A DNA stretch of 64,000 nt, from positions 6,868,084-6,932,083 of the forward strand of contig NC_087072.1 of the NCBI RefSeq assembly GCF_026151205.1, given 5' to 3'. The notes below the pieces were generated by a model. The model ran no database searches. It saw only the letters and a program-made list of their open reading frames with translations, and was not told the DNA's origin. Both the position numbers and the translations under genes were made by a program. This DNA is from Bolinopsis microptera. Taxonomy: Eukaryota > Ctenophora > Tentaculata > Lobata > Bolinopsidae. Of this stretch, positions 51,488 to 63,013 are shown piece after piece (the first letter of the stretch is position 1; the number at the start of each line of letters is the position of its first letter).

Positions 51488-52195
51488 TCATAAATACCTA
51501 TGATATGTAGACTGAATTCTTGTTTAAATTGTATTTATAGTAAGATTTCTGAAATATTATCATAGTTTTTGTCAAATCATACAATCAAAGATTTTGAAAA
51601 ACATTAATTTTTCACAATATGAGTTAAAATGCTGTTGTAACGTTGATCATGTAATGTAGTTATTTGTTATCACTGCACTGGTACGATATTAGTGTTTTAC
51701 AGGTGTTGCTAGACTAGTGTCCAAATTTTGAATGGCTCCATAATCTAACAAATGAGGAAACAGTTTATTTTGTTTCAAATCGTAGACAAAATTATTACAT
51801 TTTAAAATACCTTTTGTTTTTCTACCATCATGTCAAATAATGTTTTACTTTCAGTAGTTAACAAGTCTTGTTCTGCCTCACGCAACTTGTCGCACGTTTC
51901 CACTCACCTAAAGGTACTTTTTCACAGATCAGTCTATGATAATTAAAATTGAGCCGTATATTTCAAGAAGCATACACCATTAATATTCTTCAATCCTTGA
52001 TTTCAGCATGCCATCTTAATATGAATGATTTATAGTGTAATTTACTATACTGTATTATAACGTAATTAGTAAATATTTGTAACTGCTAATTATTTTTACA
52101 TACTGAGTAATTAGGATTAGTGCCTATTAAGTTGTATTAAGTATGATACATGTAGCATTATATCATCGTCCAAGTCCCCTGCAACCACTCCATAC

Positions 52196-52364
52196 CTGAC
52201 CTGCCAGTATCTCCGCAGGTGGTTATGCCAGTGTGGCAGACCTACAAAACGAACTTGTCTCGTCTGTACACCATCCATTGGTGCTGGGTAATCGGGGACC
52301 GGCACCGAAGCTATACGTGCTTGTGGGATCAGACCGTTCACTTCTTGAGCCATCTCGACAGAGC
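52196..52364 (-). CDS. E2, copy 3
   Basis: Same island in the third unit. Here a minus-strand frame from the ATG at 52353 runs 78 codons in the raw sequence. It shares MAQEVNGLIPQ, the SVPVP piece, FVGLPHW and RRYWQVRYG with the majority reading, but is out of frame in the middle. Confidence 0.42.
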
Positions 52365-52506
52365 ACTGGGATTAGTATACTGTTAATTAGTTTTACACGT
52401 TGGAATGATTTTAAACGTTTTAACATTTTTGTATACAAAAAATTCTAGAATAAAACGAGAAGGAAGTGGCAAAGTAGAATAATGGAGTTCTTATTTCTAT
52501 CTCTTC

Positions 52507-52702
52507 CACTCTTTGTAAGTGGTTGGTATGTTAAGATGTCTGGGATTATGACCACAAAACTCTCCTCCCTGGTTTGCTGTGCATCCTAGACGTTGTAATC
52601 TTCAAGAAGAGCCCGATTACACTGCGCTTTACTCTGTCGATCATGGGATCATCAAGCATTGTGTGGTTTGGTTCTGCTCGTAGTACTGATCCACATGCCT
52701 GG
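52507..52702 (-). CDS. E1, copy 3
   Basis: Same block in the third unit. The donor has lost one base (ctcttccactc on the plus strand). It contributes the third vote for the MIEQSKA part. Confidence 0.3.
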
Positions 52703-53146
52703 TATATTCAATCCTGTCACTCCTCCATTTTGCTATTACTATGGCAGCTAGGGCTGCTATTATCTTCTCTAGATCCTACAATTTTGACACATTCAAGAGA
52801 AAAGTCAAATTTTTTGAGGGAAATAGACAATTTTATTATTTATCGATAATTTAGTTCACAATCAATATAAATATAATTATACATCAAGAATGAATTATTC
52901 CCAATTATTGTTGGCGCTTGGTGTTATCAATCCTCTAATTATGTTAGGACAATAAATATAACAGAGCTGGTTTTCTATAGCTCTTGTGTGCATATTGCAG
53001 ATTTCTTCTTTTTAATTAAATTACCTATCCCTACCATCTCCATATCCTATATGCCTCTTGATGACCGGAGTACTCAGATGACATCAACTTCAACAACCAT
53101 GTTAGAGACTTTAATATGCTCTTCTCTCATATGCCAAATCTGTCAA

Positions 53147-53225
53147 GTAAAACAACAATTTTATTTATATCATTAAAGCTGATAAATTATTTTGTAGTTT
53201 ATATATAAACTTGCACGAACTTTAC
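53147..53225 (+). repeat. 80-base direct repeat, left member, copy 3
   Basis: Same as the member at 11672, ending cttgcacgaactttacga. Confidence 0.72.
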
Positions 53226-53240
53226 GATCAGATATCATAA

Positions 53241-53631
53241 ATGAAGATTCATATGTGTTCGGAGGAATATAAATCTGTTCATCAATACGAGTATAACCCG
53301 AAGTTAGTGTTCACTTTATTTGGCGGACCCAAAACCTTAGAAAAAAAGAGAAAGTTGTTGTAGGGAACTGCCTACAGGGCAAGGAACCATGGAGAACACA
53401 CAAGTACTTATGACTCTCTTATGTGCATGCGAGGAAAGACATCCAGCATCCCGTTGTATACTGGCAACGTTTGCTTTCAGAAAATTTGAGGAATATCTGG
53501 CTGAAGAAAACAAATATATCGCTTAGTCTATAGCTCAGAATATACAAAGCTCTAGGTCGTTTCCATAATCTTGTATTATTGCAAATCTCATGGGCTGCCC
53601 TGCTGCATCCTTCAAGTACCTTATGATGTAA
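53241..53631 (+). CDS. Candidate plus-strand frame, copy 3
   Basis: Same region in the third unit. Frame-broken by private indels; the second part (FRKFEEYL-type) is well preserved. Confidence 0.28.
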
Positions 53632-54388
53632 CTCACAAGAGACTCACTAACACAACATTCTCAACCTCAAATGGGCCTACCAGATTCTCACCTACTCTAG
53701 ACTTGTACGAAGATATGAGTGACACACTCCCTACCTGAACGTGTAATCGCCTTTCGATGTGTATGCTTGGTACATCCTTGGAGGATTGAAATGAACTCTT
53801 CCAGCTATTTTTCAATTCTTATTTGATTTTATTCCTGATGACGAAGTAACTTTTAAAGGGATAGCTCGTTGGTAAAACCTTTGTCTAAATTTTATTTTGA
53901 TGTAGAAATGACACGCTGATACGAAAGAAAATGTTTTGAGTAATCTCTACGTTCTATTCAGATTATTGGAGATTGAGAGCCATTGTATTGCTCTTGATGA
54001 GTTACATGGACGTTTTTTAGAGGAAATTTAGTTTTATATTTTGAGACCTTTCTAGATTTTTAAGGACAGCTACCAATATAGTTTTTAGAATTGCTGTTTT
54101 CAGTTATTTTTGAACCTTTGATTAAGATGTTGTATAATAATAAATTATTAAAGTTTCAAAGCATTAAACCACTACCACACACACACTAGGTGAAACAATA
54201 TTTTTGGTGAAAACAATTTAAAATTTTTAACCTCTTTTTTACAATCATAATATTATAATATTTATAAGCTCCGTTTTGAAAGTTTTTATTTGTAATATAT
54301 CCTCATTTATATTATAATTAAATTTTATGTATAAATCATTAAACTGGCCGCCAAAGCCGCGCATTCTTCAGGAAAACAACAATTCAAA

Positions 54389-54467
54389 GAAAACAACAAT
54401 TTTATTTCGTATACAGTTAAAGCAGATCAAAAAATTATTTTTAAATATAACTAGTGCAAACTTTAGA
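54389..54467 (+). repeat. 80-base direct repeat, right member, copy 3
   Basis: Same as the member at 12874, ending aactagtgcaaactttaga. Confidence 0.75.
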
Positions 54468-55726
54468 CCATATATCTTAGGGTGACTTGATTAGCAAGAG
54501 AGTGACCAGAAGTATATGTATATTTTACCAAAAATACGTCGAAATGAACCTGGGTTTAAGGTCTGAGAGTGCAGACAATAAGTTTACGCACCCACCCTTT
54601 GCCTCCTGAATTCTTGGTTGGATAGACTAATATGCAAAATTGGTCGTGTATACTCCATGTCCCTTTGTTTAATAGATGAGTTGTATTATTATGTCTGGAG
54701 TTAGTTTCATTCAATAATAACAATATCAATATAATCAATATTAATTTCAATTTTCTGACTTAAAACTATTCATATATATAAAATTATTCAAATATCAATT
54801 ATTAATTCACTCTGATAAAAAGTTATAAATTAGGTTATCTTAATTATTTAAGATTTTCAACTACAAGTTGTTAAAAACGCCCAAAATAGATCTGAGATAT
54901 TTTCAGTCGTTGTTGAGTGACGATCATATAGGATAGCATTGAGTTTTAAATTATGTTCCGCTGCAATTAGATTAAATTACTGTAACTTTATAATTGTTTG
55001 GGAGTCCAAGTAATCTTTCAATGTCAGCAGCTGTGATTGTATTATTAGTGTTTCGTTCTCAATTTTATAGGTTAATGGACAGTTTCTAGTCAATTGCTTG
55101 AAGTTAAAATTTTTTTATGAAACAGTGTTCCACAAAGCTTGGCTGCATTAATAACATAAAAGGTATTTGTTTTATTTAGAAGAATAAACCGTTAGACTCG
55201 GTTGCAGGTTTGAAATGTTGATAGCCTCTTGAAACAAAGGATTAAATTGTTTATAGGTATACGGGACAATGTCCAAAGGTAAATTTAAAACTTTTTCCGT
55301 GCTTTTTTAATCAGTAAAATTATAATTATACCTAATTCTTGTAGCGCACGATGCACTACTGGGCGTCGGCTCCGCGCATCTTCTCGCGGAAACCACAAGT
55401 TGCAGATCTGTCGGCGAGCATGGACATCGTGAAATCAAACCTTAATCCAAGGCCAGCTAACCTGCTTGTAAAATTTATTATTTTGTATCATATTAATATA
55501 TCGTCAATTCTAAATATTTACAATGCTTTATTTCATTAATTGTTGATTATCTTATAAACTAAGAACAAGAGTACTTCAGCCCCTACACGCAGATACTCTA
55601 CTACTGTGCCGCGCGCGCTGAGCTGCGATGACGAATGAAAATATGTCATCGTCCAAAACTCACTTTAATTTTCTTTTGTTGTTATTATTTGACATTACGC
55701 TTGTAACCCCTTTTGGAGCGCCGCCA

Positions 55727-55749
55727 GCGTGCAACGCTTCGCGTGCACG
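55727..55749. other. GC-rich hairpin, copy 3
   Basis: Same hairpin in the third unit (cgtgcaacgcttcgcgtgca then cga), with one extra base in the left arm. Confidence 0.48.
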
Positions 55750-56543
55750 AGAGGTATTAACAACGTGTAGCAAGTTTTCATATGCGGGCGCCCACACGGC
55801 GTATTATTTTATTACTTTTTGCTTTCTAATAAATATCGTGGTCAATGTGTACGTCTATAGTGTAGGTAGTGCGCCTCGACAGTGAGCCGCGCGTGCCGAC
55901 TGTAGGATGGTTTTTTATCGCTAATTTCTGGCAGTACAATTTCTTCAAACAATTAGATATTGTGTATTTTTCCGACCTCCGTTTGCTACAAAAATTGGGT
56001 TAAGCTTACTCATAGACATTAAAGGATAGTGTCAAAAAATTTAAGCATATCCACATCAGACATTATGTTACAGCTAAAAGCGCGTATTTGCTCCCTATAC
56101 CATTTGTTCCTTATATCAACTCGATACACCAAATTTTTTGGACAGTTGTGAAAGCCTATTTGAAGAGCGTTCGCGTATTTTCAGATATGATCCCTGTTTC
56201 AAGAACTGAAGATTTATCCAATATAATACGACCCAAAATTCAACGCGCAACGAATTTGGTCAAATTTGTCAATTTACGCGACTTTTACAGTACTTTTGCT
56301 CCAAAACACTAAAAGCCGCGCACCATCAAATATGGCCACCAAGGTGAACTCACTTAATCATTCCAAAGGATGTCAATTTAGGATCTGTGAAATTCTGCAG
56401 TCGCTAGAATACAATGAGTCTCAAAAATTTTTAAATCGAGCAAGTTTATTTTTATCGTGCACCCCGTACTATGTGTTCTTGTTTTGTGTAAACTGAATCC
56501 AATTGGATAGTTGTTGACAGATGTTACTCGTCTTAAATTTCTT

Positions 56544-56560
56544 CGAAGTAGCGCGCGCCG
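56544..56560. repeat. CpG word at the right end of A3
   Basis: Exact cgaagtagcgcgcgccg, about 35 bases before R5. Confidence 0.62.
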
Positions 56561-56593
56561 CTTTCTTCTCGAAATGAGCCCGCCCGATAGCAC

Positions 56594-57943
56594 TGTTAGA
56601 TAAGGGTATAGTTGAATTGGGAGGGTGAACAGGTTTGCAATATCTCTCGGCCTGGTTTATGGTTATTTTTTAGAATTGATTTTAGTTTTACTGAATGATG
56701 GTAGTCGATCTAGCTGGTAGTCAGATAAGTTTTGAAGTCTTTCTCAATAGGGTCTGCAATGTCCCACGGCGTGAAGCTGTAGTTTGTATTTTAAGTCTTC
56801 GTAAATTTGTAGTTATATTTAGTGTTGTGAAGTTCCCGGTGGAAAAGAGTGGCTTAAAGATTGTTAAAGTTTCAAATTTATTAGAGTTTTGTAATATGAA
56901 TACTTATCAATTATTTTAACAGCATTGATTTTGGATTAGTGTGTTGACAAAATCTAGCCGAGGTGTTACAAGAGTGCCCATGAGAACCAGCTCAGCCTTC
57001 AACATCCCCCCAATGATACTGTCAACCAGCACGACCTATATATAGGGAAGCTCGCCTTCCGCCTTCGCCTTTCGCCTTCTCATTCACACTGTTCATATCA
57101 TGGCCCTGGGTTCTTGCTCTGGCTGTATCCGTTACTCTTCCAATGTTATCATTTCTCTATTATGTTACTCGCACTATTAGTACTACCTCGTTCCGATAGA
57201 TCCTTCCAGAATAGGCTATGGAGTTCTTTACTGAGGCTATATGACGGTGTAACCCACCCATATGCTCCTGACCTCGTCTACATAAGCCGTCCACCAGTCG
57301 CATTGCACTCTTATGATTCCCACCTCTCCTCTGAGAAACCGTCGTCACTATGTTAGATCTCGAGATGACATGCAAGAGGTTCAGTTCTAGGTTGACAGAT
57401 CCATATTATGAAAAGGCCGATCGCCACTTATATTCTTTTTCCTTGAGAGAGAGAGAACGAAACAGCGACCTCGTGTTTCATCCTTTATCGCTTCACCCTC
57501 GCCACATTCCGCTACTACTTCCAATTATTGGGGATTAAATGGACATTAAGACTACGTTATGAGATTTGAGAGATAAATTAATAATTGGTAGTCCTATTTA
57601 CCCTTATTTTACAACCTTTATTAACTTGTTTTTATTGGTTATTCTTTCCAGATATATAATCACATAAAAGTTTCTGAAGTCCCTAATTTCATTTAAATTA
57701 ATGTCCAAAAGGTATTCTGTACAAAGAGAGTTTGGGCTGGGACTACTTTCCGAGGAGTTCAACGGAAGACTTCCATAACATCTGGAACTTGTATTCCATA
57801 CTCTGTTAAAAAGGAGCCCATTATACGTAGTTAATTTAATACCATCACAAAGTAATGAATATAATAAATAAATTAATCTCTAGAAGTCATGGAAAATTGG
57901 AGCATTAAATGGCCGTTAAGTATAGTTGTCGTGCTGAACCCGA
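56594..57943 (+). repeat. R repeat, copy 5 (A-R-B side)
   Basis: Counterpart of R1 in the third unit; begins at tgttagataagggtatag and passes into the B-type flank at its right end. No supported gene. Confidence 0.9.
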
Positions 57944-58604
57944 TATAGCGCTTAACAATGTTGCCCTTAATGCGGCCTCTCTCTCTGTACAAAATTTTGT
58001 TAGCAAAAAAAAATTTACATATATAATTCTGGATAGAGAGACACCAAATTCCTTGTTAGCTTGTTTTTATAGTGCACCGTTAGTGCATTTATTTATTACA
58101 TTGATATTAGTTGTTGCAGCCATCGCATAAATGATGAAGTCACAACAGAGAAGTTGGTAGAAGAGATAAAGAAGTGATGTACCTCTATAATGAGAAGTAA
58201 GGAGAGAAGATGTTAATAGAGAAGAGTGATATATTATTGAAATATACGGCCCGTTTAATTTGATAAAGATAGGAATGATGCGAGAGATGTATGATGTTAT
58301 CGAGGATAATGTGATTATGACTATTATGAGATTTTGTAATGTGAGGACAAGTATTTTATGGGAGAATTATATCAAAATGCCAGTATAAATTCATTAGCCG
58401 GCTTATAGGGTTACGGTCAGAAGTTGGTGTGAAGTTTATGGGAGGAGGTGCTATAATGGTTGTTGTCAAGGTGTTAGTTTTATTAGTAGATGGGCTCTAT
58501 CTGTTATTTGAGTGTTGTGATACTCCAAAGAAGTTCTTGGTGGTTAGAAACACTTCAGATTCAGTAGACCATTCGAATTTGAAACTAAGATTGCAACTTA
58601 TGTT

Positions 58605-58880
58605 TTTGCGTAATAGGGGTATGCGGACGTGAAGAAAAGGGAAGATATGATACAGAGGGAGATTGATAAAGGCGTTTGTTGTTTAAAAAATAAGATGATT
58701 TTAGCGTGGCTAGGGTAATGCGGACGTGAAGAGAGAAGATATTTCGAATTATGATGATACAGAGGAGATTTGATAAAGGGTTTGTTAGTTTAAAAATAAA
58801 TGATGATTTAGCTTGCAAATTTAGGGTTTTGCGGACGTGAAGAAGATAGGGAGATTATTTTAATTGAGTAGGATACTTAG
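58605..58880. repeat. Three tandem subrepeats in B, copy 3
   Basis: The same three units, with gcggacgtgaag cores at about 58621, 58720 and 58831. Confidence 0.83.
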
Positions 58881-58977
58881 AGAAGTGTATTTGATATAGA
58901 AGTGATGTGTTGTTAAAGTTGCATGGTTGGATTCATGCTGGGAATTAGGGATGGGGAAGAGGGATTGTGCTCCTTAT

Positions 58978-59727
58978 ATTCCAGTCCTTAAAGGGGGAGG
59001 CGGATCTCCGCAAGATCCGGGGACAGTTAAACATTTCTTTAGTGTGGAGAGGAAACGAAGAGCTCCCGTGTCTAAGATCAGTGAGAATTTAACACAATGC
59101 CTTGCTGTTCCTCTAGTCAGACCGTGTTTTCGGGGCTACCTGGTGTTCTGGAACTGGAGCTTGTCCCCCCCAGGACTGGAGATACGTCCCAGGGGCAAGT
59201 GGTACACGGTGGTACGTGGACGGACAGTCCCCACCTAGCTAGTATCTTATCTTTTTGAACCACAAAGGTGGAAATTTACAGAAAGGGAGTAATAGAAAGA
59301 GTTAGGTAAGATAAGATCTCGTGAACAGGCAAGGCAAGAGGAAAACGTCAAAGTTCATAGTTGTTGATCATCTGCTAAGTCCTCTAGATATATGACCGTC
59401 GGTGGAACCTAGGAGGCAAATCCCATTACTGTCATCCATCGCTACCTGACTGGTCCCTTGCCGGTATGTTCACATAAGGTAATCATCCTTTTATGTAAAA
59501 GGTTGCGTGATTTCTCAATGTACAGTCGGCTACATAAGCTAAAAGCGACTTGGTCTTTATTGATGGCCAGTTAGTAAGCGAAGTGTAGCTGTTGTGATCG
59601 AGGGATTAAAAAGTGAGACCTGGAAGGCATTGGGCAGTCTCTTTAAACTGCGGAAATGGGGTCAGCTCAGACTGCGCTCATGGATTACACTAATATGATT
59701 AAGTAAGAATAAATACAGTAAGTAAGG
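58978..59727 (+). mobile_element. Retroposon-like block, copy 3
   Basis: Same block in the third unit. The tail (taagtaagaataaatacagt then aagtaag) is the last well-matching sequence before the anomalous block that follows. Confidence 0.34.
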
Positions 59728-59755
59728 TGCATAAAATGTAAAGTTATGTTGAGTT

Positions 59756-60484
59756 GTAATACTACAATATTTACATTATTTGTTTCATGTACTATCCTAA
59801 TACCTATCTCATACCCAATAATCATAATTAATACAATAACCTATTTCATATATAAAAAATTATTAATTCATCAAAAAAAAACATAAAATTAAAACATCTA
59901 AAATTCAATTAAAAATTAAATACACCATATCACTAAAAAAAAAAAACATCTAAAACCTAAAAATAAACTAACAATAATATCTCCAAACATTATCATAATA
60001 ATCTAACAACAAAACAAATAAACAAATCCAAATAATCATTCACTTCCAAAATCATATAAATCCAATAAACATATATATCCTACTACTACATACCACAACC
60101 GAGACCAATACGATCGACCCAATTAACTCCCTCCCCACTCTATATAAAAATACCCTATACTATCCCCACCCCCCCCCGCATTAACGCTCTCTTCCTCTTC
60201 CCTAAATATAATACTCACGAAGAGATCCATCGAGCTCGTGCGCCCTCGTCTCTCCAGCCAGCTAGCCTATATAACTAACAGAACGAGCACTGCGTTACGT
60301 GTCGAGTCCCCCCTCTCACATACCTACACGCGACTCTCGACACGCTTTATTATCCCTTAATTAGCTAGACCCCCCATATCGCCTCTTCCCATCAACAATT
60401 CCGCGGCAAGAGAGAGTCATTGTCGAGCGAAGCAGCCCCTCCGAGTGATGAGAGCCGCGATTCCCAGTGAACCGTGTTGTGTCT

Positions 60485-60521
<37 letters not shown>

Positions 60522-60620
60522 CCCCCCCCAGGTCGTAGCAGTCTGCGACTAAGTAGCTATTGTGATGCGAATGGTGATGTCTGCTCTGGAATTAGAGACA
60601 TGAAATGAGAGCTAAACATA
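59756..60620. other. Copy-3-only anomalous block, G-free then C-rich
   Basis: Homology with B1 and B2 stops at gttatgttgagttg and resumes near 60620. In between, 59790-60100 contains no G at all over 311 bases. A C-rich part follows and then 34 consecutive Cs at 60487-60520 with eight more after one G. The corresponding stretch in copy 1 is about 600 bases of ordinary sequence. Most likely base-calling failure or a bad join, not a real insertion. Confidence 0.75.
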
Positions 60621-61639
60621 AAAATAATAATAATAATATTAATGATACAAGTTAAGTAAGAAGGATAAAAAGTAGGAATGTCGAATTTTATTTTAATTAT
60701 TTCTTAAGTTATGAGTTTACACTATTGTGGAGTGAGTCTTAACAGTCGAGTACTCTATTTCTATAGAAGTAATCCGATTTTATACTAACATAAGTCGATA
60801 TTCTAACATTATGCTCGACCTATATAATGATAACAAGCTTAAATTTAAATTTTGTTTTAGACGTGTATTGTTCTGAACGGTGATGTCTCTCTATCGCGGA
60901 GGAGTACAGACTTTTATATTGTTGTGCAATGTAATTACCGCTGATGACGTAGAGTTATGTGAAAAAAACTTGAGTAGGAGAGACACTTTATAATTTTTAA
61001 TTTAAGTTGCCTATTAGTGTTTGTAAGGGAATGATTCGATAAATGTATTTGATTAATTATTAATTACTATAAAACGAATTAAAATTATTAGAAAATCAAA
61101 CAAACGAGAATGGTATTGATCTAAATTGTACTGAATTGATGGGAAGATATTGTAAGGGACTTGTTCAAAAAATGCTTATTAGCCGTATGGAGTACCTCGA
61201 TTAACAGAAAGCTATAAGTATAGAGCAAGTTGAGAGGATATATACCTCCATCTGGACATCAAAGGATATCCGCAACGGTTCTCTCTAAACTCAGTACACG
61301 TTCAGAATAGGCATTATTTCAGACAAGATTACACCTCACCTTGTTTGATTCTTAATATATCCGTTAAGTCTCCACACAAACAGTTACTTCTTGAGCTAGT
61401 TGATTTTAGCCAAATGGCTTTGTTTGTACGTTTATTTTTAATTTTGTGGTTGTGCGCGTGAATACGATAGGTCTTTAAAATTACGATTTTTTCCATAAGA
61501 ACGGGCATACTTATTACTAATAGTTCTTTTGGAATATTTTTTAAAAGAAAAAGATGAAGGTTGTAGATTTATCATTTTCTTTAAAGTATTAGATAGTTTT
61601 GCTTTGACGTGGTTCGTCATTAATTTTCGATCGGGGAGA

Positions 61640-63013
61640 TGTTAGATGGGGTATACGTGAATTAGTGGGTGAACAGGTTTGCAATATCTCACGGGACCTT
61701 TATTATCGGTAATTTATAGATTTAGTTTTTAGTTTTACTGAAAGATGGTAGTCGATCTAGACTGGTTGTCAGAAAGTTTGAAGTCTTTATCAATAGGGTT
61801 GCTATTGTCCCTCGGCGTGAAGCTGTAGTTAGTATTTTAAGTCTTCGTAAAATTTAGTAGATATTGTAGAGTTGTGAGTTCGGTGGGAATAAAGCAGTGG
61901 ATTAAAGGATTGTTAAAGTTTCAAATTTATTAGAGCTTATAGTTTAAAGTAATATCTTAAGTTATTTTAACAGCATTGATTTTTGTTATTGTGTTGACAA
62001 ATGCCGAGGTGTTACATAGAGTGCAATGATGAACCAGTCAGCCTTCAACTCCCCAAAGACCTGTCAACCTGCCGCTACAAAAGGGAAGCTCGCCTTCCGC
62101 CTTCCGCCTTTCGCCTTCTGCATTCTCCTGTTCCTTTTCATGGCCCGGGGTCTTGCTCTGCTGTATCCGTTATCACTCCACATGTTACTCATTTCTATTA
62201 TAGCATTCCTCGCACTTCTAGTACTATCCTGTTCCGATAGATCCTTCCAGAATTAGGCTATGGAGTTCCTTTCCTGAGGCAAATATGACGGTGATACCAC
62301 CCCACTTTGCTATGCCTGTCACTCACATCATAAGCTCCACCTGTCGCTTTGCTTTATTGTTCCACCCTCCTTCATCGTGAAACCGTTCGTAACTATTTTA
62401 GTTCCTCGAGATGGACCTTGCAAAGATGGTTCTCGTTCTAGTTGACATTCCACTATATGAAAAGCCTGATCGCCATCTTTATATTCTTATTCTTGAGAGA
62501 GAGAGATCCGGATAACTGCAACCTCGTGTAATCATCCTATTTATCGCTTCACCATCTCCATCATTAGCTATTACTTCAATTATTGGGGTTAAATGGACAT
62601 TAAGACTAAGTTTATGAGATATGGAGATAATTTATATTGTGTGTCCTATTTAACACTATTATTTTACAACCCTTTATTAACATGTTTTATTGGTTATCTA
62701 TATCTTCCGATATAAATTCACATAAAAATCTGAAGTCCATTAATTACAATAGAAATTACTGTCCAAAAATGTATCTGTACAAGAGAGTTTGGGACTGGGG
62801 ACTACTTCCCGAGAGAGTCTCTTATCCGGAGACTTCCATTAACATCGGTAACTTGATTTTCAATAATCTAGTTAAAAGGGAGCCCATTATACGTAGTTAA
62901 TTTATTTACATCACAAGTTAATGAATATAATTAATAAATAATCTCTCTAGAAGTCATGGAAAATTGGTGCATTTAAATAGGCCGTTAAGTTAGTTGTCGT
63001 GCTGAAACCCTGA
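61640..63013 (+). repeat. R repeat, copy 6 (B-R-A side)
   Basis: Counterpart of R2 in the third unit, followed by the partial fourth A segment. No supported gene. Confidence 0.9.

Larger units (their letters stand above)
42111..56593. repeat. A segment, copy 3
   Basis: Third copy of A, about 14.5 kb. Landmarks and order are conserved. Copy-specific anomalies are a G-poor replacement near 46.1-46.4 kb and a 29-base C-run at 47363. No additional gene. Confidence 0.9.
57944..61639. repeat. B segment, copy 3, with an anomalous internal block
   Basis: Same content as B1 up to about 59755. Sequence unrelated to the other copies then replaces the part that should correspond to 18245-18850, and homology resumes near 60620. 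No supported protein gene. Confidence 0.88.

Noticed and set aside
60487-60529. C-run as i-motif or telomere-like element.
   Set aside because: Private to one copy and embedded in a block with failed base composition; most likely an artefact.
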